The notes: a model not told the origin generated them from the sequence alone. A stretch of DNA of 64,000 nucleotides from Erythrophleum ivorense (GCA_026724425.1 JAIUCV010000001.1:4846001-4910000); one strand, 5' to 3'. Shown: positions 1 to 13,370, counted from the stretch's first letter. Made by a program: numbers and translations.

Positions 1-3000
1 AATTATTGAACGAATAATTTCTGACATTTCTCCAATGATATATCAGAATTGTGCTTTTTCTTTTATGTAAATCAAATTTGAGATTTCTTTTTTACAAATT
101 TAATTTTAATATGCATGTGGAGCCCCACTTTTTATTAAAAAAAAATTGTCTTAATCTACTTTCAATCTTTTATAGTGGACTTGAAAATCATATCATGGCG
201 ATTACATAATTACAAATTATATTGCGTTGGGCGTATGACTTATAATTTACATTTGAAGCACGAAGAAAGTCAAGCTGCTTATCTTAGCCAACATTAAAAA
301 TTTAATATTAACGATTAACGCTACTTTAAGTAGTATAAGTGAAGTAAAACTACAAGTAATATCAAGAACTTAAATCTTTTAATATAAAGAAAAAATAAGG
401 AAATTGTTGTTAGTGTTGGCCAATCCCAATAACTACACTTGTTAATTTGGGTTAATCCAACCTGGAACGAAATTAGAAAAAGCAGTTTTGGGGGTTTTTT
501 TTTTGTTGGGGGAGGGGGAGGGAATATTATTTAACACAAATACTAATAGCTATTTAAAAAAAAAAGAAACTTTAAGTATTTATTAAACTGATATAATAAT
601 AAAATTTATTAAAATTAAAAATTACAGACACATAATGATTAGAAAGACAGATAAGTATAATAACACAAATAAATATATTAATACAAGAAAAGTACATACT
701 AGAGACTTTAAAAATTTTTAGAGGAGTAGATTGGAAATTTCAAGGTTTCAAGAATATATGTTAAAAATTTTTAAAAAAATTTAAAGGAGACAGATTAAAA
801 ATTTGGAGGGGGATAATAGTATATACATATATACCATCTATAAATTTTTTCTTTTTTTAGGAGATACAACTACCGCTAAAATTAGTAAGTTGGGTTCGTC
901 CTTGAGTCCAACCCTAATTTGTCCTAGGACTATATAAGGTCAGGTTTAAAAAATTGTTTTTAGTTATGAAGTGTCAATTTATTAGCACAGTATGACTCTT
1001 TAAGAACTCAAAAGGTTGGTTTTAAAAACTTAATCCCAAGAGTTAGGCTTAATAAATTATAATTTTTTCTTTGATATAAAACATATTTTGATATTTGTAT
1101 ATACTAAAAAATATATCTAGTAATTTATTGTGAAGGGCGAGATGAGTTAGTAACCTATAATTTGATGAAAACTATATATATATATATATATGTTTGTCAA
1201 CTAAAATATTTAATAAGTAAACTAAATTTTTTACAATAAAATAATTTATTTTTTGTCTAAATTTTTGTTTTTAACTCTAACAAAATTATAAAATTTTGCC
1301 TAAAAGTATAAATCTAACGGTTTAGTCTGACTTGACCCTATTAAGCTCTAAGGCCCGACAGAAAAAATTCCTAATTAAAATAGGATGTTATTGTATTAGT
1401 TTAACCTAATTAATTTTTAGAGTTGAATGGTAGATCTTAAGAGCTTAGTTTATTTTGATAACTCTAATTTTATAATGAATTATAAATTTTATTTTTTTAT
1501 TTTGTTAAATGAGTTTTTCATTCTCTTTATAAATTTTTTTTTTCTTTTAACTTGAGCAAATTCAAATCTCATAACAATTTTAGTCAAAGAGTCATGAGCC
1601 ATCTATTGGATTTATATGGACCAAAAAAGCCAAACCATCATTGAACTCAGAATAATTATTCCAATTTTATGCGGGATATTGATGGCTTCTCAGTTGAACT
1701 ATGATTGTAATCGTGCAATTTAAAAATTAAAAAAGAAAAATAACACTAACAATAAAAGAAAATTTCAGTCTTGGAAAATAAATTAGTAGCTTAACTATGT
1801 TTTTGTTTGTAAATTTTCAATCTGTAGCATTTTTTTTTGTTATATCAATCAAAACATATTTTAGAACACTAAAAAAGTTTGAAGATTATTTTAGAATACT
1901 AAAAATAATTAAAAGACCATTTCAAAATATTAAATAGATTTAGGGGATGAATGTGATATAAATTAAAATTTAAAGGATTAAATTAAAAAATTAAAAGTTT
2001 AAATTGAAATTAATTAATTACTTAAGAGACTAAAATGATAACTAAGTCAAGATTAATAATAAAAATTGTGGATAATTTACAAAAGAGAATTAAATTCTTA
2101 TAGCTCATTTGTATTGAAAAAAAAACTTTGACCCATTCTAACCCATGTCATCATTTATAGTTGAGACTTAATCTAGACCAATGAAGTGCATGTTTTCAAT
2201 CAGGATATGGATGGGTTAATCCGGCCAATTTAAGTGAGGTTAGCATTAGCTTGCTATTAACATAAAGAATTCACATATTATTTTGTTTTAATTTATTGGT
2301 TTTGGCGTAGGTGAAGTCTTATTTTGTTTTAATTTATTAGTTTTTGGTTTAGGTGAAGCACTGTGCACGTGTTAAAGGGCATGAGTTGATTTTTTTTTTT
2401 GTATTCAAAAATATTTTCTTAATTTTAAATATAAAAAATAAAAAATTACTTGGTACATGCACTTGACTTTTTAAATAATTTTAAAAATTATTTTCCATTT
2501 ATTTACGCCCTATGATTGAAAATAGAGAACAGCTCAAAGATGTTTTCTTTCCAATTTTATTTTCTTTACAAAAGCATACAAATAATTTTTATAAATTTTC
2601 AACTGATTTAATATACATATATATTATTTTTTATTACAGTATTATAAATAGTATTTTATCTTTATCTAATATTATAAATTATAATTTAAATAGAGACAAG
2701 TCAAACTTAAAATTAAAATTTTCAAAATGAAGTTATATGAAAAAGTTTTTAAACCGTTTTAGGTATAGAGTTTTCAACCAGAATGTTTATTCACCTGTTT
2801 TTATATCAAAATTGTGTTTAACAATTGTTTATTTTCCCAAAAATACAAAAACAGAATAAATTAGGCCCAAATTTTGCAATTATTTTCCAAAAATAGCATT
2901 ATTAGTTTACTTACTTTCAGCCACATAAGACTCAACTACAGTTTTGGAATAGTATATTTGACAGTTTGACTTTAAAAAGAGATAACAACTGAGAATGAGA

Positions 3001-3001
3001 A

Positions 3002-3002
<1 letters not shown>

Positions 3003-3033
<31 letters not shown>
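3003..3033. repeat. (ATA)n microsatellite
   Basis: About ten uninterrupted trinucleotide units, followed by a decayed tail of AACAAC / ATAATAATA units. Confidence 0.95.
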
Positions 3034-3796
3034 GAACAACATCAACAATAATAATAAAAACTAGTCAGGAAAGAGAAAGTGTGGAGTGTGAGAGAGTGAA
3101 AAAAAAAGTTCCAAAAAAAATGTAATGATCTAAATTCTAAAATACATATTTTGATTTTAATTTTAACTTTTAATATGTTTTAAGATCTATTTTTTGTTAA
3201 TTTATTCAACATATATTGAAATAGGTTTTTTATTTTAAAAAAATCAAGATATATAATTTTGTAGATAGAAACCTCTAAAATTTTTTTGTCAATCATAAGC
3301 ATATACAGTTATCTGGCTATTTAATAATAGTTCATGTAATTAAATGATTAAGAAATTGAAAAATAGAAATCATATTTAATTATGATCCTTTTTCCTATAC
3401 TAAACAAATATGAAATTCCGCCTAGAGCGACCAATTAAAGAAATTAGGATTTATATACGTCAAAGTTTCCTTGATTCCTTATTATTTATTATATTCTTTT
3501 TTTTTAAGACGATACCACAATATTAAACAATATAAGTTCCATTATGGAGATCTGAAGTGTAAATTTCATTGAAAATGAATAACTATAAAAAGTTATGGTA
3601 GAGAGAAAGAGCAATCCCCTATCAAATCGAAATCTCTATAATAAAAGACATATGAATCTAGATAAAATTTTATAAGAAATATTTAATAATATTACGTGTT
3701 TAAAGATTGGACTATGGCTTGGAAGACCCTTCCAAAACAAGAAGATATTATACAAATTTGAGAGAGAGACTTGCCAACCTCCAACCATATATGTAT

Positions 3797-3829
3797 ACAC
3801 ACGCGCACACACACACACACATATATATA
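3797..3829. repeat. (AC)n/(AT)n compound microsatellite
   Basis: An AC run interrupted once by GCG passes directly into an AT run. Confidence 0.9.
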
Positions 3830-5078
3830 AATGCAAAACAATGAATGATTGAGATAATTAAACCCGTCAATATTTTTGCAAATCTGTTGGCTCTTAAAGA
3901 AAAGAATGTGTGTTACAATGGGGATCTCTTCTTTCATACCACTCAGGAAACACATAAATCTGTTGGCTCTTTTAATTATTTGGATATATTGTATGTTCTT
4001 CTGAGCATATCTATTCATTCATGCACGCAGCCTTGCAGCTTTTGTTAATTTGTGTGAATCTGCATCAGACAAAATCTGCTCTCACTCCTGTATTTAAAGA
4101 GTAAATAATAGTATACTTTTTTTTATTTCTGGTTAACACTTACAGCGATGCTAGAAATAAAGCATTACAGTCAAAACAAAGATGATTGGCTACTCTTTTA
4201 CTTTTATGGTTTTTTTTTTCTAGTGTCTGTTGAAATTATAAGTTTTGTAAAAAAATTGTGCTAACCTCTCTTATTTTAAAATTTTATTACACACACACAC
4301 ACACACATATTACTTGTTTAACTTTTTGAAAAATTATTTCAAACACATAATATTTTCTATAACTTTTTGGGTATGTAAACATAAAAAATATCCAAGACAG
4401 GAGCTTAAATTTTAAAACAAAGGATAAATGAGTGTAATTTTAAAAAATCTTACAAAATAATATAGTAATTTATTTTTATAAATAATTTAGTTAAAATTAA
4501 TTGTATTTAGAAATAAAACAAAATATTGCATTTTAAAAAAAAATTTGTCTTAACCAAAACTCAGAGTATAATTAATTATTGATTAGGTATATTGCAAGTT
4601 AATTTTCCTTATCAACTTTTTTTAAAGAGTTTAATTTCAAAACGCAACAAGTTTTATATAAAATAAAATTCAAAACTCAACTTTCCATCTCTTTAAAAAA
4701 ATATTTATTATACTTTCGTAGTATTGAAAAATTGAGGATTATTATCGTTCACATATTGACGAATAAATTATTTTTATCTAAAATTTAAAATCTAACTAAA
4801 CTATCATTTAAAACAAACTAAATTACACAACTTTAACTAAATAAAAATTAAATTATGTAATAAAATATAAATAACAACCACACATGCAAGTGCTCAGTAT
4901 TAAAAAATAAGTCCAATTTTAGATACAAGGTAAAGTATCTCAATTCTCATCAGAGTCAATGATGCTCCAGCATGTAGCTAGTTTGAGTCTTGGTGGAAAG
5001 AAGAGTATCTATATGCAGTTACTTGGTTAAGATAAGCAGGGAAGGGAAGAACCTTGCCTCTTATTCTCTCTCCCCCAA

Positions 5079-5084
5079 TGTCTC
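5079..5084 (+). promoter_or_regulatory. TGTCTC auxin response element upstream of the SAUR gene
   Basis: An exact TGTCTC hexamer lies about 340 bp before the SAUR start codon. TGTCTC is the classical binding core for auxin response factors and is common in SAUR promoters. One hexamer is expected by chance every few kilobases, so the support comes from its position. No second copy was noticed nearby. Confidence 0.4.
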
Positions 5085-5426
5085 TATCAAAGACAAAAAA
5101 TTATTATTAGTTAGAAAACCAAAGAGAAATCACAACTTGTACTTTCAAATCATATTCTTCCATCTCACTGTGCTTCCTCCAACCAGCACCCATTTTAATC
5201 CCTCTTGTCTTGTGCTTCTTTTTTCCTATCATTCCCACCATGTGGGCCTCTTGGCTACCACTTATCAACCATAGCATAAAACAAGAGAACATGCTAATTA
5301 ATTTGTTCAACTTAGGCATGCAATAAGCCAGTGACATACCTAGCAAACTCTCTCTTCTTCTTCTTCTTCTTCTCCTTCTGCTACTTATTCTCTCTACTTT
5401 CAACTTTCCTATTAGTTAAGGATACA

Positions 5427-5789
5427 ATGAAGATGAAGGGAAAAGTTTTCAGAAGCTGCTTAAGAGAATTTTCTACGCTCAGAAAGGTAAGTGCCAGAGT
5501 TGTCAAATGGGTTAGATTTTGTTGCTTGCATGAAGAGCCCAACATACCAAAAGATGTCCCAAAAGGTCACCTAGTTGTGTATGTGGGTGAGGATTGCAAG
5601 AGATTTGTGATTAGGGTTTCTGTGCTTAACCATCCACTCTTCAAGGCCTTGCTTGATCATGCAGAGGATGTTTTCGGATTCACCAGTAATGCCTCTAAAC
5701 TCCACATTCCTTGCAATGAGAGAATTTTCCTAAGCATCCTTCATAATGCTGCTCTCGCACAAGATCAAAGGCTCTTCCCCTGCTTCTAG
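5427..5789 (+). CDS. SAUR family protein (SAUR41-like)
   Basis: Intronless gene for a 120-residue small auxin-up RNA protein. The SAUR core begins near residue 37 with IPKDVPKGHLVVYVGE and continues through KRFVIRVSVLNHPLFKALLDHAEDVFGF to LHIPCNE, the conserved SAUR domain almost end to end. The basic N-terminus (about residues 1-36) and a short C-terminal tail fit the SAUR40/41/71/72 branch. The frame is open upstream to 5331, but the added residues are a Phe/Leu run encoded by a CT-rich microsatellite (about 5349-5380) that looks like 5' UTR; MKMKGK at 5427 is the normal SAUR beginning. By family knowledge, SAURs promote cell expansion by inhibiting PP2C.D phosphatases and so activating plasma-membrane proton ATPases; members of this branch respond to auxin, ABA or stress. 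Exact orthology is not settled. Confidence 0.93.
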   Translation: MKMKGKVFRSCLREFSTLRKVSARVVKWVRFCCLHEEPNIPKDVPKGHLVVYVGEDCKRFVIRVSVLNHPLFKALLDHAEDVFGFTSNASKLHIPCNERIFLSILHNAALAQDQRLFPCF

Positions 5790-5853
5790 CATGCATGCTT
5801 TAATTTTCTTAGTTAAGTTCATGATTTACGATTGCAACAAGTGATTCCTGGTA

Positions 5854-5863
5854 CATTTTGTAT
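5854..5863 (+). promoter_or_regulatory. DST-like mRNA instability element in the SAUR 3' UTR
   Basis: CATTTTGTAT lies 64 bp after the SAUR stop codon. From family knowledge, SAUR 3' UTRs carry a conserved downstream (DST) element of three blocks, the last close to CATTTTGTAT, which causes rapid mRNA decay. The middle block, normally near ATAGATT, may be represented by ACGATTG about 20 bp earlier; the first block is not clear. Inference from position and one well-matching block. Confidence 0.45.
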
Positions 5864-6925
5864 CTTGATTTCACATATGATTTGTTCTGTGTATCAAACA
5901 TCATTACTGGCAACTCCAAAGGTTTGAGCCAGTGGTGAAGACGGGTAGGCCATGTATAGCAAAGCGTATTATTACAATTTTGAATTTTAGTTTTGTCAAT
6001 TTCTTGAATCCACGAATCCCCTAGTCTCGGCATAAGTGGTTTATTTTCAACCAAATTGGAGAGATAAGTTGGCTGGAATACACTGAAGTTGGCTCAAACA
6101 CTATTTGGCCATTATAAAAAAGGAAATATTATTGGCAAAGAACTATAAAATTATGAGGTACAAGAAGAACTTAGTTTTTTGTTTATTGCCTACATAATTA
6201 AGCTCTTTCAATAACGGAGTTTACGAGAAAAATTCAAGTGAAGTGTTTATTATAAAATTCTCCAACTAAACCATAATATGTGGATATATTTTTTTTAAAC
6301 TAAACTTTATATTATTAATTATTTTAAAAAAAATTCTTCACGCATGTGTCAATCTTTTACTAGAAAACGTTATAACAAAATTAAAAATTACACTCAACAG
6401 TTTAAGCTTAGCAATACTTAACCTTTTGGGTTTTGCAATGCACGGAAAAAGGAGACAAGATGGATGAAGAAAAGGCCACCATCCTCTATCATGACAAAAC
6501 AAAAATCATTCTCAAATCACAATATGTGATTTGTTTGAGTATAAATAGGCTTCTAATTTTGTTTTATTGTGTGATTTTAATAGCATGACCACGTGAACAA
6601 AGACATTGACTATGTCTAATAAAACACAGTAAGTTATTAAGTTTGCTCCATATTTGGGAACAGGCACCAACCGTGCGTAGTATAGCACCAAAAGGGGAGG
6701 AATATGCAAACTCAGTCACATTGGCTTCAACAACAAGTACAAAACATCAAGATGCAACGTACTTTTTATTATCATCAAAGACAGCTTAATTATAGTTGTA
6801 TCTCCAAATGTTACATGGGCGTAATTTATTCTGATTCTCACATTATTTTTTATATCAATCTTTCAAGTTTTCTAGTCCGATAGAATTCTTTTAAAAAAAC
6901 ATTATTGTAATTAATTAAAAGCAAA
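5864..6925. other. Intergenic spacer downstream of the SAUR gene
   Basis: Moderately AT-rich spacer. No coding signal or recognised repeat was seen before the tandem block duplication begins. Confidence 0.7.
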
Positions 6926-7736
6926 AGAGGATTAGTTTCATTAAGAAATAAGTTATAAAACAAAATTTGTTTAAAATAATTTTGTCTTGCGAATTTAATA
7001 TTGGACAAAATTTACATAGAGTTTATTAGGAATTTGTTATTAGTTTGCTAATAACGATCTGATACAAAAATCTCAATGATCATTTTTAAAAATCTCCAAT
7101 TCAAGTATAAAGTGTTTATTTTTTTAAAGGAAAAAAAATCTCTAATAATTATTTTTTATTAAAAAAATTGATAACAAACATTTGTACCTATGCTTTGTCC
7201 TATAATATTAGCATGAATGTTGAAACCATGCAGAGCTTCGCTGATCACTAATTTATTTATACTAATGGATATGACTTTAGTTTTTTTTTTTCTAATTATT
7301 GGTCCTAAAATCAGTGTTTTATAAATTAGACCAGATATTCAATCATGATAAGAAATAGTTTACATTCAATAAATCAATCATAGTTGAAACATTTTTTTTA
7401 AATATATATAATAAAAGTGAATATATAATATTTTACAATTAAATTAATACATATATAATAAAATAATATTTAAAATAGATATAAATAATTTAAAATATAA
7501 AAATTAGTTAAAACATTTTATATATAACAATAAATTTATATAAAATAAATTGAGTAAAGTCCATAAAATATTATAAATTTTTATTATAAAATGTTGAAAT
7601 TCTATTCTAAACCAAAATAGATCAATAATTAATTTAGTGTCATGTCGACTAATTTTGATTAGTTTTATTAATTTTTAAGTGATTCAACCATTTTTTTTAC
7701 TAATTTCAAGATTCAAATGGAGCCATTAGTTTACTA

Positions 7737-8651
7737 ACTCGTCCCATTTTCAACTGTTTTCCCACGTACATAAATTGTCAACTGTTTTCCCACGCACGTA
7801 ACAACATGCCCCATTTTCCCCTTCAAACTATGGAAGTGAGAGTTATATAAAATATTCTTTTTCTTAAGTAAAATATTAACGGTAAGGAATGATTTGACAT
7901 ACCGGTGAAGACCAGTCAATCAAATCACTGGTATATATAAATTGAGCATGGATCCCTAACGGTATAGTAATAAAATTTGTCTTTTTTTAATATAAAATAA
8001 ATAGAAAAGTTATAATTTTAATTTTAAGAATAAAAATTTTAATTATACATCTAAAAAAATAAAAAGAGACAAAAAATCTATTATTTCAAAAGATATGCTT
8101 AAATTAAACTAACAACAATGCTTGCAAATTTAAGAATTACAAAAAAAAATGTGGATCTCATAACAAAAAAAAATTTAAAAAAAATACAAAAAAAGATATG
8201 GATGAATAATGATAAATAGTGTAGAACAATATATATATAGTGCAAAACAGTATATAAACAGTGTGCCGGTGATATGACGTTATGAATTTTGCCAGCGCAG
8301 TTGATAGATTGGGTTTAAATGCAAGGCCCATCTTTGAAGCCCATTAAGATTCGAGTTCGTGATGCCAAAAAAGGAATGTTGAATCCAGATATATCACAGC
8401 AAAAGCCATTTTGGAAAGCCCACGCAAATGTCTCCATTTTTATAAACCTGTCACAGATATTTCAATATTTAACTATTTTTTTCAGAAAAAAAAAAAAAAA
8501 AGTATAAGTCACATGCTAGAGTAGGAATAGAAGACTGCTAAGATCTGATCTTATAAGCATAGACTACAAATAATTAACCAGAGGATCATCAAAACAAGTG
8601 TTTGAGTATTGAAAAATGTACAAAACTATCAAATATTCAACGAATTTTACA
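7737..8651. other. Segment unique to copy 1 of the block duplication
   Basis: About 915 bp with no match in copy 2, where roughly 145 unrelated bases occupy the equivalent place. It starts with two near-identical units containing TCAACTGTTTTCCCACG (7749-7800) and holds a less AT-rich patch around 8280-8450. It looks like an insertion or gap-repair filler. No element ends could be defined. Confidence 0.6.
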
Positions 8652-9433
8652 ACTCATAACTGCCGAGAGTGCTCTTCAAAATTGAACCCATCTACAGTAT
8701 ATTACTTTCTCTTTACCTACTCATTCTAGTGGCAACTCATTATTTAAATACGATAATTTTAATGACTCCTTGTGTTTAATTATTAGTAACAATTGATAAT
8801 GTGAAGAATTAAAAAAAATAAAAAAATAGATTAAAATTCTATTTCAATTCCTCACAAATGAAATATTTTTTAATTTGATCTCTTATAAAATTGTTATCTC
8901 AATTTAGCCCCTCATATATAAGTATTTTTTAATTTGGTTATTCATGAATAAAAAATTATTAATAATATTCTTTTATTAATTTATTATTAATAAAACTAAT
9001 AATCAATCTACATATTATATAATGCTGCCCAAATAAAAAATTTATCAAATAATATTTTATATTTTATTACATTTATTAATTTTATATAGAATAATTTTAT
9101 ATAAGAATATTATTGACACGATTTTATTTGTAAATGATTAAATTAAGAAACATCTCTATCTAAAAGATTAAATTAAAAAGATAATTTTATAAAAAACTAA
9201 ATTAAAAATACTCTGTCTATAAGGCATCAAAATAAAGTTTTAATCTTCATATACTAGGAGCTAAAATTAAATATAAGGAATCGAAATTCACTCAGTCTTC
9301 ATATAGTGGGAGCTAAAATTATTAAAACGTCCACTTGTGGCATATTAATTTAACATCAAATTTTATCAATATTTATAGTGACCATCCGGTACCCTTGCTT
9401 GTCACTTGTGTATAGACTGCGTTAATTTAGTTT

Positions 9434-9436
<3 letters not shown>

Positions 9437-9469
<33 letters not shown>
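9437..9469. repeat. (AT)n microsatellite
   Basis: A 33-bp pure AT run inside copy 1 of the block duplication. Copy 2 has no run at the equivalent place. Confidence 0.95.
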
Positions 9470-9470
<1 letters not shown>

Positions 9471-10519
9471 TTGAATTCTCCATCTTGCTTTTGCAACCAA
9501 ATAGGGGCTGAGATTTCAACCCAACAAAAAATAGAGGGCTCAGATTTAAAAAAAATAAAAAACTTTAATTTTTTTTTTAAACTCACATATTGCACAACAC
9601 ATCATATTATGCAGCAGGTGATCCATTTTCTATAAAAAAAACATACCACTTGACCAAAAAAAAACTAAAAAAAAACCCTCAAAGTTATATCACATTTTTC
9701 AAAATGCATATCTCTTTTCACAATATGTAAGTTAATTTTTCGCTTTAAGAAGTGGAATAAATGTTCTATAAACAGCTATGCTCCATAAAAATAATTTACT
9801 TGAAAACTTTGAGAAATAAAATAATTTCACAAAACACAAGACAAATATCACCAGAGTTTCATAAAACAATATCTAGACTCCTAAATTTAATTAAAATTAA
9901 TTGGTTTTTATTTTCTACCCTAAAATGATTTATTTTGCATCAATAAATTTTATTTTTAATTCTCTTACTTTAAATTCTAAATTTTTAGGGACTTATTTTA
10001 AAAAAATCATGGTTATTACACATATGACGTTGAAATGTTTAACAGTTTTAGGGTGTTAACATACACTATTATTACTGATTACCGAGTGATTATTTTGAGG
10101 ATTTAAATCTTCCTTTTTTTCCTTCAATTTTCAAGATAAATTCTGCGGATGCCAAGACACTAGCAAGCATATACTAGTTGAACAAAGAACATTAGTTAAG
10201 TTTGAAGAATTCTATAGTACAACTAACGTATCTTTACCAAATTAATTTAATAGTATTATTTAAAATAATAATAATTATTTATTTAATAAATAAGATTTTG
10301 TCCAACCATTCATCACCAAAGAATTTGCTCTTTAGGTGATCCAACACAGACATTGTATTCGGTAACAAATATGAGTTTTATATTGATGAGTATTATTTTA
10401 TATTTTGGGAGTCAATTTAGTAAGTAGTATAATATTAATATTTGTGACGATTTGTTTCTTACGCATCCACGTTTGTGAGTTGGAGACCATGAACTTCACC
10501 TAACCACCCACAACAACCA

Positions 10520-11773
10520 AGAGGATCAGTTTCATTAAGAAATAAGTTATAAAAACAAAAATTGTTTAAAATAATTTTGTCTTGCGAATTTAATATTGGA
10601 CAAAATTTAGATAGAGTTTAAGTTTATTAGGTATTTGTTATTAGTTTGCTAATAACGATATGATACAAAAATCTCAATGATCATTTTTTAAAAATCTCCA
10701 ACTCAACTATAAAGTGTTGAGTTTTTTTTTTTAAGGAAAAAAATCTCTAATAATTACTTTTTATTAAAAAAATTGATAACAAACATTTTAAAAAGTGTTC
10801 CTATGTCTTGTCCTATAATATTAGCATGAATGTTGACACCATGCAGAGCTTGGCTACTCACTAATTTATCTCTTTAGGTTTTTTTTTTTTATTATTAGTC
10901 TTAAAATCAAGGTTTTATATATTAAACCAGATATTCAATCGAAATAAGGAATAGTTTACAAATTAAATAAACCAATCATAGTCAAAATATTTTTTTAAAT
11001 ATATATAATGTTTCACAATTAAATTAATATATATATATTATTAAATAATATTTAAAATAGATATAAATAATTAAAAAATTAAAATTAGTTAAAACATTTT
11101 ACATATAACAATAAATTTATGTAAAATAGATTGAGTAAAGTTCATAAAATATTATAAATATTTATTGCAAAATGCCGAAACTCTATTTTAGACCAAAAAT
11201 TAATTTTTAATTAGTTTAGTTTCAAATCAAATAATTTTTATTAATTTTATTAATTTTTAAGTGATTCAACCAATTTTTAACTAATTTCAAGAATCCAATG
11301 GAGCCATGATTAGTTTACTAATTTTTTATTCTAACTGCACTTAATTCAGTTCAATTTTCTTAATTATGTCTAAAATCGTATATATTAGTAAATATGGAAA
11401 AGGGGAAAAGGCGAAACTATTTATAATAACCATATTTTAAAAATGTGGCTTCTATGGGTCAACTTATGACTGCCGAGAGTGCTCTTCAAAATTGAATCCG
11501 TCTACGGTATATCATTTTCTCTGTACTACTCATTCTAGTGTCAACTCATTATTTAAGTAGGATAATCTCAATGACTCTTTGTGTTCAATTATTAGTAACA
11601 ATTGATAACGTGAAGAATAAAAAAAAAAAGATTAAAATTATATTTTAGTTCCTCACAAATAAAATATTTTTTAATTTTGTTCTTTATAAAATTATATTTT
11701 TAATTTGATTCTTCACATATAAAATATTTTTTTTAATTTGATCTCTTATAAAATTATTTTTTAAAATTGGCCT

Positions 11774-11809
<36 letters not shown>

Positions 11810-13370
11810 ATTTGCTTATTTATGAATGAACAAATTATCAATAACATCTTTTTATTAATCTATTGTTAATAAAACTAACAGTCAATTTTGGTGACCAAGT
11901 GAGAAATTATAAAAAAAATATTTTATATATTATTACATTTATTAATTTTATATATAATAAATTTATATAAAGATATTATTGATAAGAATTTTATTTACAA
12001 AGGATCAAATTAAGATATATTCATATCTAAAAGATTAAATTAAAAATATAATTTTATGAGAAACTAAATTTAAAAGATAATTTTATAAGAAACTAAATTA
12101 AAAATACTCTATCTATAAGGGATCAAAATAAAGTTTTAATCTTCGTATATTGGGAGCTAAAATTATATATAAGGGATCGAAATTCACTTAGTCTGGGAGC
12201 TAAAATTATTAAATCGCCCACTTGTTGCACATTAATGTACCATCAAATTTTATCAATGTATATAGTGACTATCCGGTACCCTCGATTGTCACTTATGTAT
12301 AAGTTAATTTAGGCTAATTTAGTTTAACAAACTTAAAAAAATGCACTTAAATTCTCTACGGTGCTTTTAGCAACCAAATAGGGGGCTGAGTATTTAAAAA
12401 AAAAAAAAACTTTAATTTTTTTAAAACTCACATATTGCACAACACATCATACTATGCAACAGGTGATCCATTTTCTCAAAAATGACCACAATAAAAATTA
12501 ACAAAATCCAAAGTTATATCAAAATGCATATCTCTTTTCACACACACACACACACACATATATAAGGTACAAGAAAAGTAAATATTTAGCTTCAAGAAGG
12601 AGAATAAATGTTTTATAAAGATTTACGCCCAATAAAAATAATTTACTTGAAAAGTTTGATATATAAAAGAATTTCACAGAACACAAGACAAATATCAAAA
12701 TAGTTTCATAAAATAACATCTAAACTCTAAAATTTAATTAAAATTAATTGCTTACTATTTTCTACCCTATAATGACGTATTTTGCATTAATAAAGTTTAT
12801 TTTTTATTCCCTTACTTTAAATTCTAAATTTTCAGGGACCTATTTTAAAAAAATCATGGTTATTACATATATGACGTTGAAATGTTTAACAGTTTTAGAG
12901 TGTTAACATACAATATTATTACTGATTACCGAGTGATTATTTTGAGGATCTAAATATTCCCTTTTATCCTTCAATTTTCAAGATAAATTCTGTGGATACC
13001 AAGACACTAGCTGGCATATACTAATTGAACAAAGAACATTAGTTGAGTTTGAAGAATTCTATAGTACAACTAATGTATCTTTACCGAATTAATTTAATAA
13101 TATTATTTAAAAAATTATTATTATTATTTATTTAATAAATAAGATTTTGTCCAACCATTCATCACCAAAGAATTTGCTTTTTAGGTGATCCAACACAGAC
13201 ATTGTATTCGGTAACAAATATGCGTTTTATATTGATGAGTATTATTTTATATTTTGGGAGTCAATTTAGTAAGTAGTATAATATTAATATTTGCGACGAG
13301 TTGTTTCTTACGCACACACGTTTGAGTTGGAGACCATGAGTTTCACCTAACCACCTACAAAAACCAAGAG
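10520..13370. repeat. Tandem block duplication, copy 2
   Basis: Right copy, beginning with GAGGATCAGTTTCATTAAG directly where copy 1 ends and finishing at AAACCAAGAG. Both the junction and the outer ends carry AAGAG(G), which suits unequal recombination or slippage across short homology. It is about 740 bp shorter than copy 1, mostly because it lacks the 7737-8651 segment. It contains its own AT run at 11776-11807 and an (AC)n run at 12539-12558. Its right end lies about 0.9 kb from the 3' end of the PAL coding region. Confidence 0.88.

Larger units (their letters stand above)
1..5078. other. AT-rich intergenic region without a recognisable gene
   Basis: No reading frame here resembles a known protein; the longest are short, low-complexity AT-rich translations. 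The stretch holds an (AT)n run at 1173-1191, an (ATA)n run at 3003-3033, (AC)n runs at 3797-3829 and 4289-4307, a G-rich tract at 490-522, and an imperfect tandem duplication near 2278-2356 in which a unit of about 38 bp ending in GTAGGTGAAG / TTAGGTGAAG occurs twice. The last few hundred bases become less AT-rich and form the upstream region of the SAUR gene. Confidence 0.8.
6926..10519. repeat. Tandem block duplication, copy 1
   Basis: Left copy of a long direct duplication. It opens with AGAGG followed by TTAGTTTCATTAAG and closes with a segment containing GAGTTGGAGACCATGA and the end CACAACAACCAA. Long near-identical stretches match copy 2 in the same order: 6926-7736 with 10520-11317, and 8652-10519 with 11462-13370. 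The copies differ by substitutions, small indels and one large replacement (7737-8651). No coding frame is preserved in either copy, so this is duplicated non-coding DNA rather than a duplicated gene. It contains a 33-bp AT run at 9437-9469. Confidence 0.88.

Noticed and set aside
5331..5426. Upstream extension of the SAUR frame by 32 residues
   Set aside because: The extra residues are a Phe/Leu run encoded by a CT microsatellite, and family members begin at the MKMKGK-type methionine at 5427. Best read as 5' UTR.
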